Positions 1-12,600 of a DNA stretch of 64,000 bases are shown here, piece after piece. The notes under the pieces were generated by a model. The model saw only the letters and a program-made list of their open reading frames with translations. It ran no database searches and had not been told where the DNA came from. The translations under genes were made by a program, and so were the position numbers. Where the stretch lies: NCBI RefSeq assembly GCF_000738735.6, contig NC_046339.1, forward strand, positions 19,023,714 through 19,087,713, given 5' to 3'. Each line of letters begins with the position of its first letter. The first letter of the stretch is position 1. The DNA comes from Corvus cornix cornix (Eukaryota > Chordata > Aves > Passeriformes > Corvidae).

Positions 1-222
1 TTACAAGTCAAGCATCAGCCAGATGAAAATTTATAATTGGAAGCCAATTTTCTAAAATTAAACATAATTTGAGCCCAACAGCTCCCTGTGCAGCATCACA
101 TGGGCACCCTCAGTTGCACACAGCTGCCTGTGCTGGTCCAAGCTGATGAAACCTCATGGCTGAACTGTTGGAGGATGGTAGAGAAGGCATAATTAATAGT
201 TAAATACTCTATTTTTAATGTT
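1..222. other. AT-rich non-coding DNA, left edge
   Basis: I see no gene, repeat or regulatory element here. All six frames are broken by frequent stops. The segment runs up to the 3' terminus of the CR1 copy that begins near 223. Confidence 0.6.
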
Positions 223-480
223 CATAGAATGGCCTGGGTTGGAAGGGAACTCAGAACATCTTGTTCTGACCCCCCTGTCACGGGCAGGGACACTTTTCAC
301 TAGATCAGGTTGTTCCAAGCCCTATCCAACCTGGCACTGAATGCTTCCAGGCTTAAAGACATCCACAACTTCTCTGGACAACCTGTGCCAGTGTCTCACC
401 ACCCTCACAGTAGAGAATTTTTTCCTATTATCTAATCTAAACCTGTCATTTACAAGCTGTTTAAAATCTGTTCTATTATC
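223..480 (-). mobile_element. 5'-truncated CR1 LINE (3' tail), antisense
   Basis: The plus strand reads as the reverse complement of the avian CR1 3' end. It opens with catagaatgg, the complement of the CR1 terminal ATTCTATG-type repeat, followed by tgggttggaagggaac. Further in, the recognisable CR1 blocks gggcagggacac, ccacaacttctctgg and agtgtctcaccaccctcac occur in the expected order. Similarity fades near 480. Only about 255 bp of 3' sequence is present, the usual 5'-truncated state of CR1 copies. No reverse transcriptase or endonuclease coding sequence remains, so the copy is dead. It shows substitutions against the consensus as I remember it. Assigning a subfamily would need a repeat-library alignment. 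Confidence 0.92.
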
Positions 481-3400
481 TTACTTATTTTAGCTTAATT
501 TTAACTTCATACTCATTGTCGGAATTATTCTCTCCACTGGGGGAAATGGAAGTTTGTTCATTCTGTTACTCTGTGAAGAATCAACTGGGAAAACTTCACC
601 AGAGGCATCAGGTATTTTATTAACTATGCATTTGAGCAAATTAATTTTCTCAACCTCATTTTCTGAGAACAGGCAATTGTGCTGCAGAGATCCTATTGTT
701 GTTACTGCTCCATAATCCAAACATTGCTCTGGTGTGCACTTCCCACCCTACAGATTTGTCACTGGACTATTATGTTCTGCTCCACTGTTTTTTCTAATTA
801 TACTATATATCCCTCTTCCCGTAGCTTCCATCCCATCCAAATAATACATTTTAATCATTTGATGGAACATTATTTCATAGCTTCTTCATAAATTCTGATT
901 GCCAGTATTATTTCACGACACAAAGTCAGTTCAAAGTTGCATACTTCAGCTTTGATTAGTGGTTCTGCTTTTCTTAGTTCTCCAGAAGACAGATAATACA
1001 TTTCAGCTGGGCTGGCTTTTGCTTTGAAAGCTGGGCTTACTATTATGGTATAGGGAAATCAAGAGTATAACAAATGTGAGTATGACAAGTTAAATTTCGC
1101 TTATTCCATTAACTGTTGTTGTGTTGGAGTTTGGTTGCTGTTCATTCATGGTAATAATCCACTTTTTTCCTCAGCAGTTGGAGCATACCTAATACCAATT
1201 ACAGCTTTTACCCTGTGTCAGACTGCTTTGAAATCCATGTTGCCGTATTTACTCTTCACTATTTGTGTCTGGGATTTGAGGAAAAATAAAAGTATAGGTC
1301 AAGAAAGGAGAGAAAGAGGAAAATATACTTGTTGGGTTAGAGGGCTCAGTTGTTTCTGGTGTGAAGAATTGCAAAGCAGTACTTAGTCACCTAATTGCTC
1401 TCCATCAGTATTAATGTGCAGTTTATTCCAGCTAAACATGAACCACTTGGTGTGAAAAGCAATTAAGAAGTGAAATCATGGACCCTAAACCCTCAGGGTT
1501 CAGGCTATTTTATTGTAACCCATTGATGATTCCCACACAGACTTTACTTCCCATTCAGGTAGTCTAGTTTACAAGCTATTTGAAAACTCATCTGCAGTTT
1601 ATACCTGATTGTTCCACATCTGAACAATATTACTTTGCTATTTTCAGATTTGTCTTCATTTATGACTACGTTACGTAATGACATCAAGATAATTAAACCA
1701 CTCTCCATGACAGGATCTGTTTCAAATTTCCTAGTGAAGCATCTCAATATGAGCCTGTTGTGTTACACTGTGCGGGAGGAACCTAACCCTGCCCTCATTA
1801 AAAAAAAGTAATTTTGCTGAAAGGAAGACAATGTAATATCAGAGGGAGCAAATTACATATCTTGCATTCTCTTAATTTCTCAGAAGTTTGGAGTGGGAGA
1901 ACTCAGTAATTCTGCCTCCATCAACAGCCCTAAAGTGCTCTCAGGCATCAGACATGTAAAGGGAAAATGCCCACAGCACAAAAGCCACTCAAGGGTTTAA
2001 TTAAGTTTGCCAAAGCTGTCTGGGGTTCAGTGTCCCGACACCTGTAGATGGCTTTCCTGGCTGTGAACAGGCTTGCAGCTTGTGCTGGACTGGTGTGGTT
2101 AAACCCAGCATGGGTTTGCTGGCATTCACTGCCTCCTCCTCATCTGGGGTGGCTGAAGGACATTCACACTCTCCTTAGGAACCTCTCCCAGAGCAAACCC
2201 AGCCAAGCCTGAAATTGTCCTACCAGCTGCACATAAGCTGGGCTTTTGTTGAGCCCTCCCCCTCCCTTGTCCCCTGCCCACACATCTTGACTTGCAGCTT
2301 CACTCCTGGGAGAGCCCTGAACACACAGAGTGTTTTCTGTGGAAGGACACAGAAGGACGCAAACCATTTTCTACACACAGTCAGGACATAGAAGTTTCTT
2401 ATCTCACAGATGAAGAAATAGATTTGGCCTCAGGCAAGGTGCCCTGGGCATTATGTCCTGTAATGAGATAGTGAACAGAGTATTTTCATCTCCTCCTCTC
2501 TCCAGGTGAATTTACAGATGGCTCACTCCTGCCTCTATATTCAGCAATTTATTCTTCCACCCAAATCAGCAAATTAAAATACGAGTTCTCTTCCTGGCTG
2601 ACATTTGCATATTCATTAAACATTTCATTAAATTATTTCACATTTTTAATTATGCTCACTGACAGCTCAGGATGTACCTATCTCCTGGCAATCTAAATTG
2701 GCAGAGCTGTACCTCGGACCTGGAAGGGCACCACCATTCCTCCCCACTGCCAAAATGCAGCAGTGTCAGAGAGGGGCTGAACTTCCAACAGGCACTTACC
2801 ATTGCAGACTGCCTCCCCTTCAGTTCCAAATTCCTTTTAAATATTTCCATATTCAGCAGCACCAAAATTATCTTCATGAGCATACATGCATAATATGCTT
2901 ACAGGCCCTGGCATGTCATATTCTGATTTATATTCATGGGTTTGACATTAAGGTTTGTTTTATATTTGATTCAAAGACTTCATTAATATGAAATTAGCAC
3001 AAAATGCAGTCAAATAAGAGGAAGAATATAAACTGGTGGACTGTCTTTTTAAATTTGGACTTGAACCCCTTTGGTAAAGTCAACATTTTCTAGAAAATAG
3101 CTTTATTGAATACACTGGATTATATTATACAATCCTGATTTTTAAGGACATCTGTAATAGCTGAAAGATTAATTCATTCAAATGAGAAAATGAATTACAC
3201 TGGTAATTTATTGGTTTGGCAAACTATGTGAAAGACTGCTTTTCTTGGGTGTGATGTAGAAAAACATTGATAGTGAGCACTGCAAGGTGAGATTTGTGTA
3301 ATCATGAGGTAGTTGCTAAATCAAAGAAAAATAGCATAGTAATAAAACTTCATTTGTTCACTCAAATGCTTATTGATTAATGTTTATTTTCTCATTTCGG

Positions 3401-6400
3401 TTCAATACACATTTTGTGAAAAAGCCAACTGCTGGTGACAAGAGAGCATATATGATTTGACAGTGAATTAGTTTGGCACCAGACAACAAATTTGGCACTG
3501 AACAGAGTTCAGAAAACAAGTTTAGATATGACACAGAATAAGGTTGGAGCTGTATGGGTGAATATTAATGCCTTCAAATTCACTAGGGGTTCCATTTTCC
3601 TCTAGGTTCATAAGTCCCTGAAGGGTTTACAACTCTGACCCTGTCTTCTAGAAATTTCACAATGTACACTTCAGTGAAAGAAATAGTTTAATAGAAATAT
3701 TGGCAAACCTTAACAAAAAGCAGCTCTACTTCTTTGGCTCTTAAGAGTAGTAATGAAATAGATGGCAGGAGAATAAACGTGTAAAATGAATGTATGTTTA
3801 AGTCATATATAAGACAATGTTATTGTCATAACCTGCATGCAGCTTTTCTCCAGTGGGATTTACTCATTGTGAATACATGTGACCATGCTGGAAAGCACAG
3901 GTGCAAACTACAGGAATGTGAATTTATTTCCTTCCTTAGTTAAAATGTGCACAAACTTAAGCTGTCAGAGATTTGTACAGAACCAGGATTTTCTAGGAGG
4001 GTTTTTTCTTATTTTCTTGACACATCTCTAATTTTATTAAAAAGCTTTAAAGAAGCATTGCAGGAAGTAGCTTCTAGTGTTGGAAAACAAATATTTAGCT
4101 TCTCTAGAAATCATATATGAGAATATTGCAAAGTCACCTGCAATAATGTCACTTTGACTGGAAGCAGATTCCAGGGTTTTATCTCTTACTTTAGTTGTGC
4201 CTAACCTTGATTTTTAGTGATGATCATAAATATAAATCAAGACTAATGTATCAGTAACACCATCAAAGTTGACTTCAGGAGCCTATTTCAATAACTTGGA
4301 CAAAAAGCATGTTCTCCTGAGGATGGTCTGGTCTTCTGACAACTTTTTTATTCATGAAGTGAGGAATGGAATAGATTTATTATGCAAGATCAGTAACAAA
4401 CAATGGCATGATTTGTGAGGCTTATTAGTACCTTAAAGGTTGTTGCTAACAAAATTTTGCTCAAGTTCCAGAAAAACACTATTGTATCTTTAATGTGGCA
4501 ATGGAATATTGTGCTAAACTTATTATATTGTGCTAAACAATATTATTGTATTTATTTTTGTTATGTACAGAAACTACAGTGATGAGCATTTTCTAGAATT
4601 GGGAAACTTAAAAGGTTATTACTCTCTATCTGAAGAAAATTATTTCTGTCATTACAAGGCTATTATTTCTATTCATTTTCAGTGCAACAAATTGGTTTTG
4701 CAAGATTTTGTTCTTCTTCCCTCCCACCCCCACATGTGTCTCATCTCTGCTGATCTTAGGTTAATGAAGAGCCACGTGACTTTTGTCTGTGCAGAAAATA
4801 TGCAGATCTCATTTTAGGTTCAAAAATAAATTTTCTTACAAAGAACATCAATGACGTTATTAATCACAGAGTGCCTTTATAACTTTATGTGCTAACTATA
4901 TTTTTGATGCTTACTCTTATGCTGGTTTATTCTTCTATGCCTAATTAGTCTTTGAATAACAGACAAAATGATGCATACATTTATTCCTTCAGATTATTCA
5001 TTCACAACATTTGAAGGCTTCTGTTTCCTAAGCAAGTATACGTGATTGCTTGATGCAGTTTTTAAATTTGATTTTTGTCAAGGAACAGTGTCATAATCAT
5101 TATTAAATATCAAGCAAAAAGCCCCATCAGTAACAAGACTTACAGATGAGCCTCCTGCATTTATCACTGTTCTGTAGTCTGTGTTGAGGAATGAAGAATT
5201 TAAATTTGCTCTGATAAATGCATGGGCTCACTGCAAGTTAGAGCAAACATGAAAATAAACTGGCATCCTTGCTAACACTGGGAGGTTTTTGGGATTGCTG
5301 GTTTCATTTCTGTTCTCTGTTGTCCTTTCTAATGTCACCTGGTATATTCCTTTCAGCAGGGAGATGCTCTTGGTTGTGCCTATGAATTAGGTCTTGGAAT
5401 GAATCTCTAGGCTGGACGAGGCTCCACTAACAAAGCTGAATTCTGTGTGAAATACATCATCATGTCATGACTGACCAAATACATTTTAAAGATGATTAAC
5501 TTTAATACAGAACTGCAAACTTTAATTTTCCATGTACTGGGTACAATTCTGTACTAATTTGGATATGCAGTGCTTGGCTTTTAAATTTATTGCATCCCCA
5601 TGACATTTCGTAACATGAAATGATGAGCAAATTTTCTGTCTTAACTCCTCCATCAAGTGGCTTCTTAAGAAATGTTACTCCCAAACTTGGGCAGTGCAAA
5701 ACTTGTCAGGAAGCAGAATGTCTGATTCTTTTAAATGCTAAGAAGATACTAAAAACAAAAAGGGCAAAAGATCAGTATTATTTGCCTTTTTCTGTGAATA
5801 CTTTGCCACTTATACAACTCACTGCCCTCTGGGCCTCTTCTAGCACAGCATCATTGGCACTTCAAACTAGAGAAAGTTTTGAGTCATCATTACACGTTAA
5901 TATTTTTTTTTTTATTATTCCAAATATGGAATGGGTGAGGTTCTTGACAGGAGTATTCAGCCTTTGATCAGTGAGTTTTTTAGGTTCTGGTATTTCATGA
6001 TTCATTGATATTAGAGTAACTTTTACCATTTGAAAAACCAGATATATTCCCACTTTCCAAACATCAAGTTCTCCATTCTCCCACTGTAGTCCTGGTATGA
6101 AGCATCACACAATTTTCAGAACTGAAAGGAAAACATTATTTATATGTATAAAAGATACTTTGGGTAATTTTTGTAATGTTCTAATAAAAGTGATTGGATA
6201 TAACTTGTTCCAGCTTTCCAGGACAGTGTTGTTGGGTTTATATACAAAATGGGTCAGAATTTATTGTGGTAGCACAAAAGTCTCAAAAATTGTAAATCAA
6301 CAGAGAAGTTCATATGTAAAGATAGAACTTCCGCAGCAGCTTTATTGTGCTTAATTTGGAATGCACACGACCCTTTGATATCCTCCACACACCTCACTGT

Positions 6401-7119
6401 CACAGAGAACTGAAATCCAAACCCCAACTTCCAGCATCAAATGGCACTACAGTGCTTGGGAGAAGTAGTTTCCGTATTTTAACCGTGTATCTCCATGCTT
6501 TAGCACACAAAGGTTGGATTGATTTCACCAAGCACTAACGTGCCCATCTCGGGTGGGGCAGGTGTCTGCTTTGGCCACGCAGGTAAGCAGAGACCAGCAG
6601 ATTTGAACTGCTGAAGCGCCCTTGGCAGGTGCCTGTGGGCACACTTGCACGGATACCATGCCTAGACACAGATTCCTTGTGCTTGTGAAAACAGAACATT
6701 TTTTTAAATGGTTTAGAACATGAGCTCTGAGTGTTTATTAAAAAATCAGGACTAATTTATGTGGGCTCTTAATAGAAGTATATAAAATTACATAACCTGC
6801 ACATACTTCCCTTCAGTGTGGATCATATTTCCTGCATGATAGCTGGTAACATTTTGATTTGTGTATTACTTGATTTTTTCTTACACCTGAGAGGGCAAGT
6901 TACGAAGCAGACAGATGTTCACAACTCGCATTTACAAGCTTAGAAACTTCCTACCAGATGCCAAGCCATTCCATACTCCCAGACACTCCAGTACCTCTCA
7001 CCCTTCTGTTTCCATGTGTGACAGGACTGCCTTTCCGTGCTGATCTACGGCAAGCTATTCAGTAAAACTCTCTGCGATCCACAATCGAAAATTTTACGTA
7101 CTTCCACAGATACCTGTAG
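481..7119. other. Long AT-rich non-coding stretch upstream of the CpG island
   Basis: About 6.6 kb with only short chance ORFs (the longest is about 115 codons, at 5620-5967) and very few CpG dinucleotides. A T11 tract lies at 5903-5913. Sequence around 2395-2440 has a weak resemblance to a decayed MIR-type SINE in antisense orientation, too weak to call. A lone good plus-strand donor (cacgcag then gtaagc) sits near 6582, but I see no convincing partner acceptor. It reads as intergenic or intronic DNA. Confidence 0.6.
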
Positions 7120-7139
7120 AAGTTTTCAGCGTCGCCTTA

Positions 7140-7448
7140 CGCTATTTCCAGCAAGAACAGCCGAGCGAAGACGGCACGTTTGGGTTGAAGCGGTGCCGGT
7201 TCGGGAGCGCTGAGAGCTCCAAGGGCGGAGCAGCAGCACCGGCGCTGCCCGGCCCCGGCTGTGGCCGCCGTTCCCCGGGGTTGAGCGGGCGCGGGGCCGT
7301 TCGCTCCGCAGGCCGGGCTCGCCTCAGCGCGCCGGGGCAACGCCTGGGACCAGCGGGCGCCTCTCCAGCACGGGCACACCCGGGACCCCGGGCCGGGCCC
7401 CCTCGCCCCGCGGGGTGCGGGGAGCCGGCCCGGCGCTGCCCGCGGCCG
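7140..7448 (+). other. Candidate first exon (probably untranslated) of a rightward transcript
   Basis: The right boundary is a near-perfect 5' splice site: ggccg followed by gtgagtacc, with the intron starting at 7449. The left boundary is only a guess at a start-site region inside the CpG island. The exon would be GC-rich and carry the GC box at 7223. A frame stays open from 7185 to 7481, but it begins at TTG, not ATG. Its alanine/proline/glycine/arginine-rich translation is what any GC-rich sequence gives, so I treat the exon as 5' UTR. What is seen is the donor and its position within the island. That it is used is inference. The alternative is leftward transcription from the island, for which I found only weak donors. 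Confidence 0.35.
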
Positions 7449-7510
7449 GTGAGTACCTCACGCGCGCCGGGCGGCCCCTGAGGGGCGGCGGCCGGGGCTC
7501 CGCGAGGTGT

Positions 7511-7720
7511 CCCGGCGGTGAGAGGGGCACAGCACAGCACAGCCCGTGACGCCTGCCCGGCGGTGCCCGGGGTGACGGGGCACAGCACAGCCCGTGCCGC
7601 CTGCCCGCGGTGACCGGGGGTGACGGGGGCACAGCACAGCCCGTGCCGCCTGCCCGGCGGTGCCCGGGGGTGACGGGGGCACAGCACAGCCCGACCCGCC
7701 CGCCCGGCGGTGCCCGCTAC
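7511..7720. repeat. GC-rich minisatellite, about 4 copies of a 48-50 bp unit
   Basis: Four head-to-tail copies share a cacagcacagcccg block at 7533, 7581, 7630 and 7680, giving periods of 48, 49 and 50 bp. Each block is followed by a gcctgcccggcggtgcccg-like segment, and the first three by a gggtgac-type segment. Copy 1 has an extra cacag. Copy 4 diverges at its right end, after about 7715. The array lies inside the CpG island, just downstream of the candidate first-exon donor, so it would be at the start of intron 1. The unit contains G-runs and several CpGs. Confidence 0.93.
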
Positions 7721-9558
7721 AGGGGAAAGGCACCCCCGCCCCGGGGGCGGCCCCGGCCGGCTCCTCCCTCCTGAGCCTCGAACGCTCCCGTGCCGAAGTC
7801 TTCTTGCCAGCTGCGTGCTGAGTGCCTCCAAAATCTGGGGCGGAGGCACTTGATGCTGCCTATTTAACCACCTTTGTTTAAACTGCACTGTGTCAACGTT
7901 ATCTGACGTGTTTTCTTCCTGTTTTGCCTTGCTGCTGGCGCTTGCTATTTTTCACGTATTATATAACGCCATGTACCATGCCCGGAGCGCGGGGGAGGGT
8001 CGCTGCTGCGGTGCCCTGTGGGCAGTGGGGTCTGGAGGCGGTGCTGCTGCAGCTGGAGCGCTGTGGAGCAGCAATAGCATCCCTCAGGAGCCCGGCATTG
8101 CTCCGGGAAGCGATGAGCGCTCGCTGGGTTATTCCAACACCGCTAATGAGGAGGAGGCAGTGCGGCTTTGCCCCGCAGTGTCACGGGTGACCTCCTTTCA
8201 AAGGGCTGTCAGCCACAGCGTCTCCCCGGGACGGTGTTTTAACACTCATTCACGCTCGTGGCAAAATGTTTTTCTCGCCGCGCCTTTTTCCCGCAGCGTT
8301 ACAGGCACTGCTGGTGTCACACCACACGGCTTGGCGCTTCCTTCAGCACGCCGAAGAGATGTACAGTTCCATTCATAGTTTTATTCAGTCTGTCCTCTCA
8401 GCTGGTTTTGAGTGCTGGACAATGAAGTCAAAATATCTTTAACTTGTACTTTTGCGTTGGTTTTGAAGACACAGAACACAAAGGGCTTTAATGAGAATAC
8501 TCAGGATAAAAGGAAACGTTTGCTTCCCCTGTGTTGCAGGTGCATGTTATTGAGCAATCCCGGTTTTCATTTTCCTTTTGTCACAATTCCCATACCTATG
8601 AGATCTCAGAGGATCCGGAAGAAGCAGAGAGCTCCAGGTGGAGTTCCTTCCTGGTCTTGCGTTAACTGCCCCGAGAACCCGGGTGACTGTTGAACTGTCA
8701 AACAGGTTTTGTGGTGCAAAGAAATAAATCCTTTGGGTTTTTTCCTTTCTGCTTCCCCGTGGGTAGGAGTCTGTGCTCTTTGCAATGAGTGGTTAATGGT
8801 GGCGCCAAGCGGTGTCACCACTTAACTGCTTGGAGGGATTTCACCCTGAGTGTATATAAACCTACATATGCCTTCCTATTCTGTGGCAGTAGATGAGAAA
8901 CTCATGTATTTAAGTAAGCACCTCTTTTAATAAATCAAAATTAGGCTCTTCATTAATAATGTCTTAAAATAGTTTAGATGCCTCTGTACCATTGGGACAA
9001 AGAGGCTGGTGTCACTGAAGACTTACTCAGACTTACGCTCACATCTGTATCTGACGTTAGTGGCATTTAATCCTTATTTAATTCTGGAAGGCTTTAGAAG
9101 TTAAATACTGTCACAGAAGAATTTGTAGAAAAGCTTGATTTTTGGGTCACATTTGTGTTTTGATTCTGAATTTGTCAAATGAAAAGCGAGTTTCATTGGT
9201 ATTTATAGTGGCAGCAGGACCAAACCTGAAGAGGAGAGGACTTATTGTGTGCTCTATAAGGACGTTCTTATCGATTATGACCCCTATTCATGATGGTGCA
9301 ATGACTGTTTACTAAAGAGAAAAAGCAGTGGAGAAGAAGGCAGGAATTCTGTTGCTGCACTGTTATTTTTGAGCATTTTCACATGAGCAATTTTGTAGCT
9401 GTGCAATATATTTTTTAAAAACTCTGCATGCTACTGTTTTGCAATGCTGGTTTCTTGCTCTTTTTAGCATGTGAGTCCGTAAGTTCTACTTTCTTGCTGC
9501 CTTCATTTCATAAGGATAGGTAGTGAATTTCCTAAACTAACGCTAATTTATTTTCCAG

Positions 9559-9634
9559 GTGCAGGCCTGGGACTGATGTTTTCTAAATGTTAACTGGTCC
9601 TAGAAGAATGAAAACTGCCTGATCAAATTGTCAG
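9559..9634 (+). other. Candidate 76-nt untranslated exon
   Basis: A pyrimidine-rich acceptor (aatttattttccag) ends at 9558, and a donor (gtcag then gttagt) starts at 9635. They bracket 76 nt. The segment contains an in-frame taa soon after its only ATG, so it would be non-coding. It lies 2.1 kb downstream of the candidate first-exon donor on the same strand, a plausible place for a second 5' UTR or long non-coding RNA exon. Splice-like pairs also arise by chance at this density, so this is only a suggestion. Confidence 0.22.
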
Positions 9635-12600
9635 GTTAGTTGTCATCGGGCCATAAAAGCTCTCTCTTTTCTATTACTGTTTTGCTTTTTTTTGTGCTCA
9701 TGTCCTTTGGTTTATAAATTTAGGTTCATTATGTAGGTTTGGCTTATTGTATGAGTTTACCAGCTACTGCTAAAGTAAATTAAACTCATACATTAAAGCA
9801 GTGTAAAGCAAAGTATTTCAGGTTTCCAGCAGAATTAAATATTTGATTCTGACTTTGAACATTCATGTGTTATCAACTTCTAAATATCAGCGCTACGTCC
9901 ATTTATCTTTGGAACTTCTTCAGCATTACAAACACTTAATGCCTGATTTTAGACCAACACATTTTCTTAATCTCCACAGACAAACTTTACAAGCAGTTCT
10001 GAGTGCCTGTTTCAGATGCTGAAGTGAGATGGAGATCTCTCCTGTAGTTCAGAACTTGCTTCTGGGAGGGCAATTTCTGAATGGGATGCATCCATTCAAG
10101 GGCTTCAGATTATTTATCCAAATTACCACAATTTGCTCCTAATTAGTCTAAATTAAAGCACTGTCCCTTCAGTTTGTGTTAATTTTAAAAGTGCAAACTA
10201 CTTTAATTCTAAATGAGAGCAACCACACTGGGATTTAACAAGTTTACTGGTTTTGCCTAATCAGAAGTGTTGTAAGTTTGTCACCCTAGACAAATCTGCA
10301 GATTCTGATGGTGAACAGACTGATCCTTGTTAAAACTACAGATAAAGCTTCTGGTAACTTCCCCAAAAGTCTGCATCTTCAAGCCCGTGTCAAGCAGCCC
10401 TTAAGACAGAGTTCCATAGGCAATAGTAAGTATGAAGGACAATTGATTTTACATGGAACAGGGGTAATATAACTCAGCTCTCAGTGCAAGTATTCCAATT
10501 ATGTAGAATGGTTTTGCTTCCTGAGATAAATATTGCTTGTGTTCAAGGTCCTGATTTTGAATATTTTCCTGGGCACAGTAAAATACATGGTTCTCATTTC
10601 TTTTTTATTTGTGTTGTAATACCCATATGAAATATGTACTTCCAGTAAAGTTATTCCAGATTTTAAGTGAATTCTGATGAGAACTCCTATCTCAGATCCC
10701 TTGTCTGGGAGTCAGGCTCTGATAAAAGGTACACAGACCTAACCGTGTCTGTGATAAAAGTTAAATGTGGTTGTGCTGCAGCACAAAACAAAGACTACAG
10801 CAGATATTTCCTAAATTATTCTGGAGACCTGTTCTGGTGCATTCCGGTAGTTGTGTAGTGTTAGTTGAATGGTTTTTTTGCCTACTCAATTATGTGCCTC
10901 TTAAGCCCAAAAGTCCAATTTCTTGTTAAGAATCTCCTATTATCTATTTATTAAACTGCCCTTTAAAACTCTGCTGAGACATGGCCTGGTCACAGAGTGC
11001 TGGTGAATAATCAGATTTATAGTCTGCAAATCCATTTTAAACATCTGTTGAACAATGTAAGTGTGACACTTATAGCCAAATATGTCCTAGATGCTTCCCT
11101 TCTGCCCTAGAAGGAAGCCAGCTTTTTAAGTCCTTCAGCTTTGAGACAAAGGAACAAAATCACTTTATTGCACTAGAGTTGTTATGTTATTTTAGCAAAC
11201 AGGATGAATTCCTGAAAGACCAATTAACCTTCATATAAATGAACTGTGCTATGTTGCTTAGTGTCCTTTGGAAGCTCTACTGAAGTTTGCTGATGATTAC
11301 AGTGGCCGCTCACAAGAATAATTAGATGTTAAAATGATGATCCTTGGATATCCAAGGCATTCTCAAGGGATCAAGGGCCTGCAGAAGGGAAGGTGATAGC
11401 TTGAAATCTGAAGGGGAGGTAGAGCAGTGCTTAACCAATACCATTCATTTTTATTTTGTTGGCTGAGAATAATAGCCAGTTTAGGAATAGTTGAATGCTT
11501 CCTGACAAGTAGAGGGTGACTTTTTAAAAGCTGGTTGATAAGTCATAGGTTGTTTCTTTGTAAATAATTCCTTCTCCTAGGAGAATGAAGGGTACAAGCA
11601 ATCCCATGTTAATCCTGCTAACAAGTCTTGCTGCTGCTTAGCCAGCCTGCCTTAGTCAGTGCCTATTTCTTCTCTTTTGCATAAATAACGTGGATAAGTT
11701 TTGCCTTCCTTTAAGAACTATTATAGCATTTTTGATACATGCATGTCTGTATGTTTACTTGGGGCCCAGAGAACTGGAGTGCAAGTCAATGGGATGAGGG
11801 ATGGGCTGTTGTCTGTTCACACAGGGAGCCTAATCAGCAGTTCAAAAATGCAGTCCAGGGAGGCTGGGCTTAGTACTGTGGGGCAGAGGTTCCTGCAACA
11901 GCAGATCCTGCACAAATTTGGTTTATCCAAAATGCTACATTAATTCAATTACAGCTTGAATGATGTTTAGTTCTGCCTATAAAGTCAAATAACATGTTAT
12001 TGACTCTTCCTGGGTAATTTCATGGTTTCTTCTTCCTTCCCCATATCTCACCCTGACAGCTGAAACAGGTTTAGCACTTTATCTCGTTATTTGTTCCATT
12101 GACAGCAGAGGTGATTCTTGCAGAAGAAAATGAGCTGTGTGCACTCTCATCACAGAGAAATAACAGAGTCCTGTTTATTCTGACTTCTCATGCAAGTGGG
12201 TGTTTTGGGTTGGTGTTTTTAATACAAAATTGCTGGATGCAATTTTCTGTTTTGATAATAAATGGAAGAAAACAAGCTCCTTGGGAATTGTCAGGTTCCA
12301 GGTGCTTTTTTTCAACACCATTCTGGCTACTTAGGACTATGTGAGCAAATGGAATTTCCCCAACAGTTCATTCTGTTGTCAGCAGACTGCATGTGCAACT
12401 TCCAACCTGTAGTTTCTTGAATTTTTTTGTGCTTTACTTTGCTACTGAAGTGTATTTTGTATGGACATATAATTAGACATGGAAATACCCGTCTATATAT
12501 CCTTTTCTACATACAGATGTGTTTGGTGTGTACACACAGAGTGCACCAAGTTATTACTCTGTGTGAATAAAGCTACTAAAATCTTGACTGTTAAGTGTAA

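Larger units (their letters stand above)
7120..8360. promoter_or_regulatory. CpG island, probable promoter
   Basis: Base composition changes abruptly at about 7120. The core, about 7170-7770, is very GC-rich with dense, undepleted CpG. A weaker shoulder with frequent CpG runs to about 8360. Flanking DNA is AT-rich and CpG-poor, so this is a discrete island, not a GC-rich isochore. GC-box (Sp1-type) cores occur at 7223-7228, 7482-7488 and 7743-7750. A CRE-like tgacgt lies near 7904. There is no well-placed TATA box, as is usual for island promoters. In vertebrates such islands normally mark transcription starts, so a start on one or both strands is likely. Direction is not proven, but a plus-strand consensus donor at 7448/7449 favours rightward transcription. 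I cannot name the gene. Confidence 0.85.

Noticed and set aside
2395..2440. MIR-like SINE resemblance (cacagatgaagaaa)
   Set aside because: Only one short block is similar, with no flanking MIR core or tail.
7142..7888. 248-codon minus-strand open frame across the CpG island
   Set aside because: Stops are rare simply because the DNA is so GC-rich, and the repeated RHGLCCAP-type peptide is the minisatellite read in frame. It has no protein-like organisation.
7890..8378. 162-codon plus-strand frame in the island shoulder
   Set aside because: It starts at GTG, has no recognisable domain and lies in GC-rich DNA where such frames are expected. A second frame over the same bases is also open for 88 codons.
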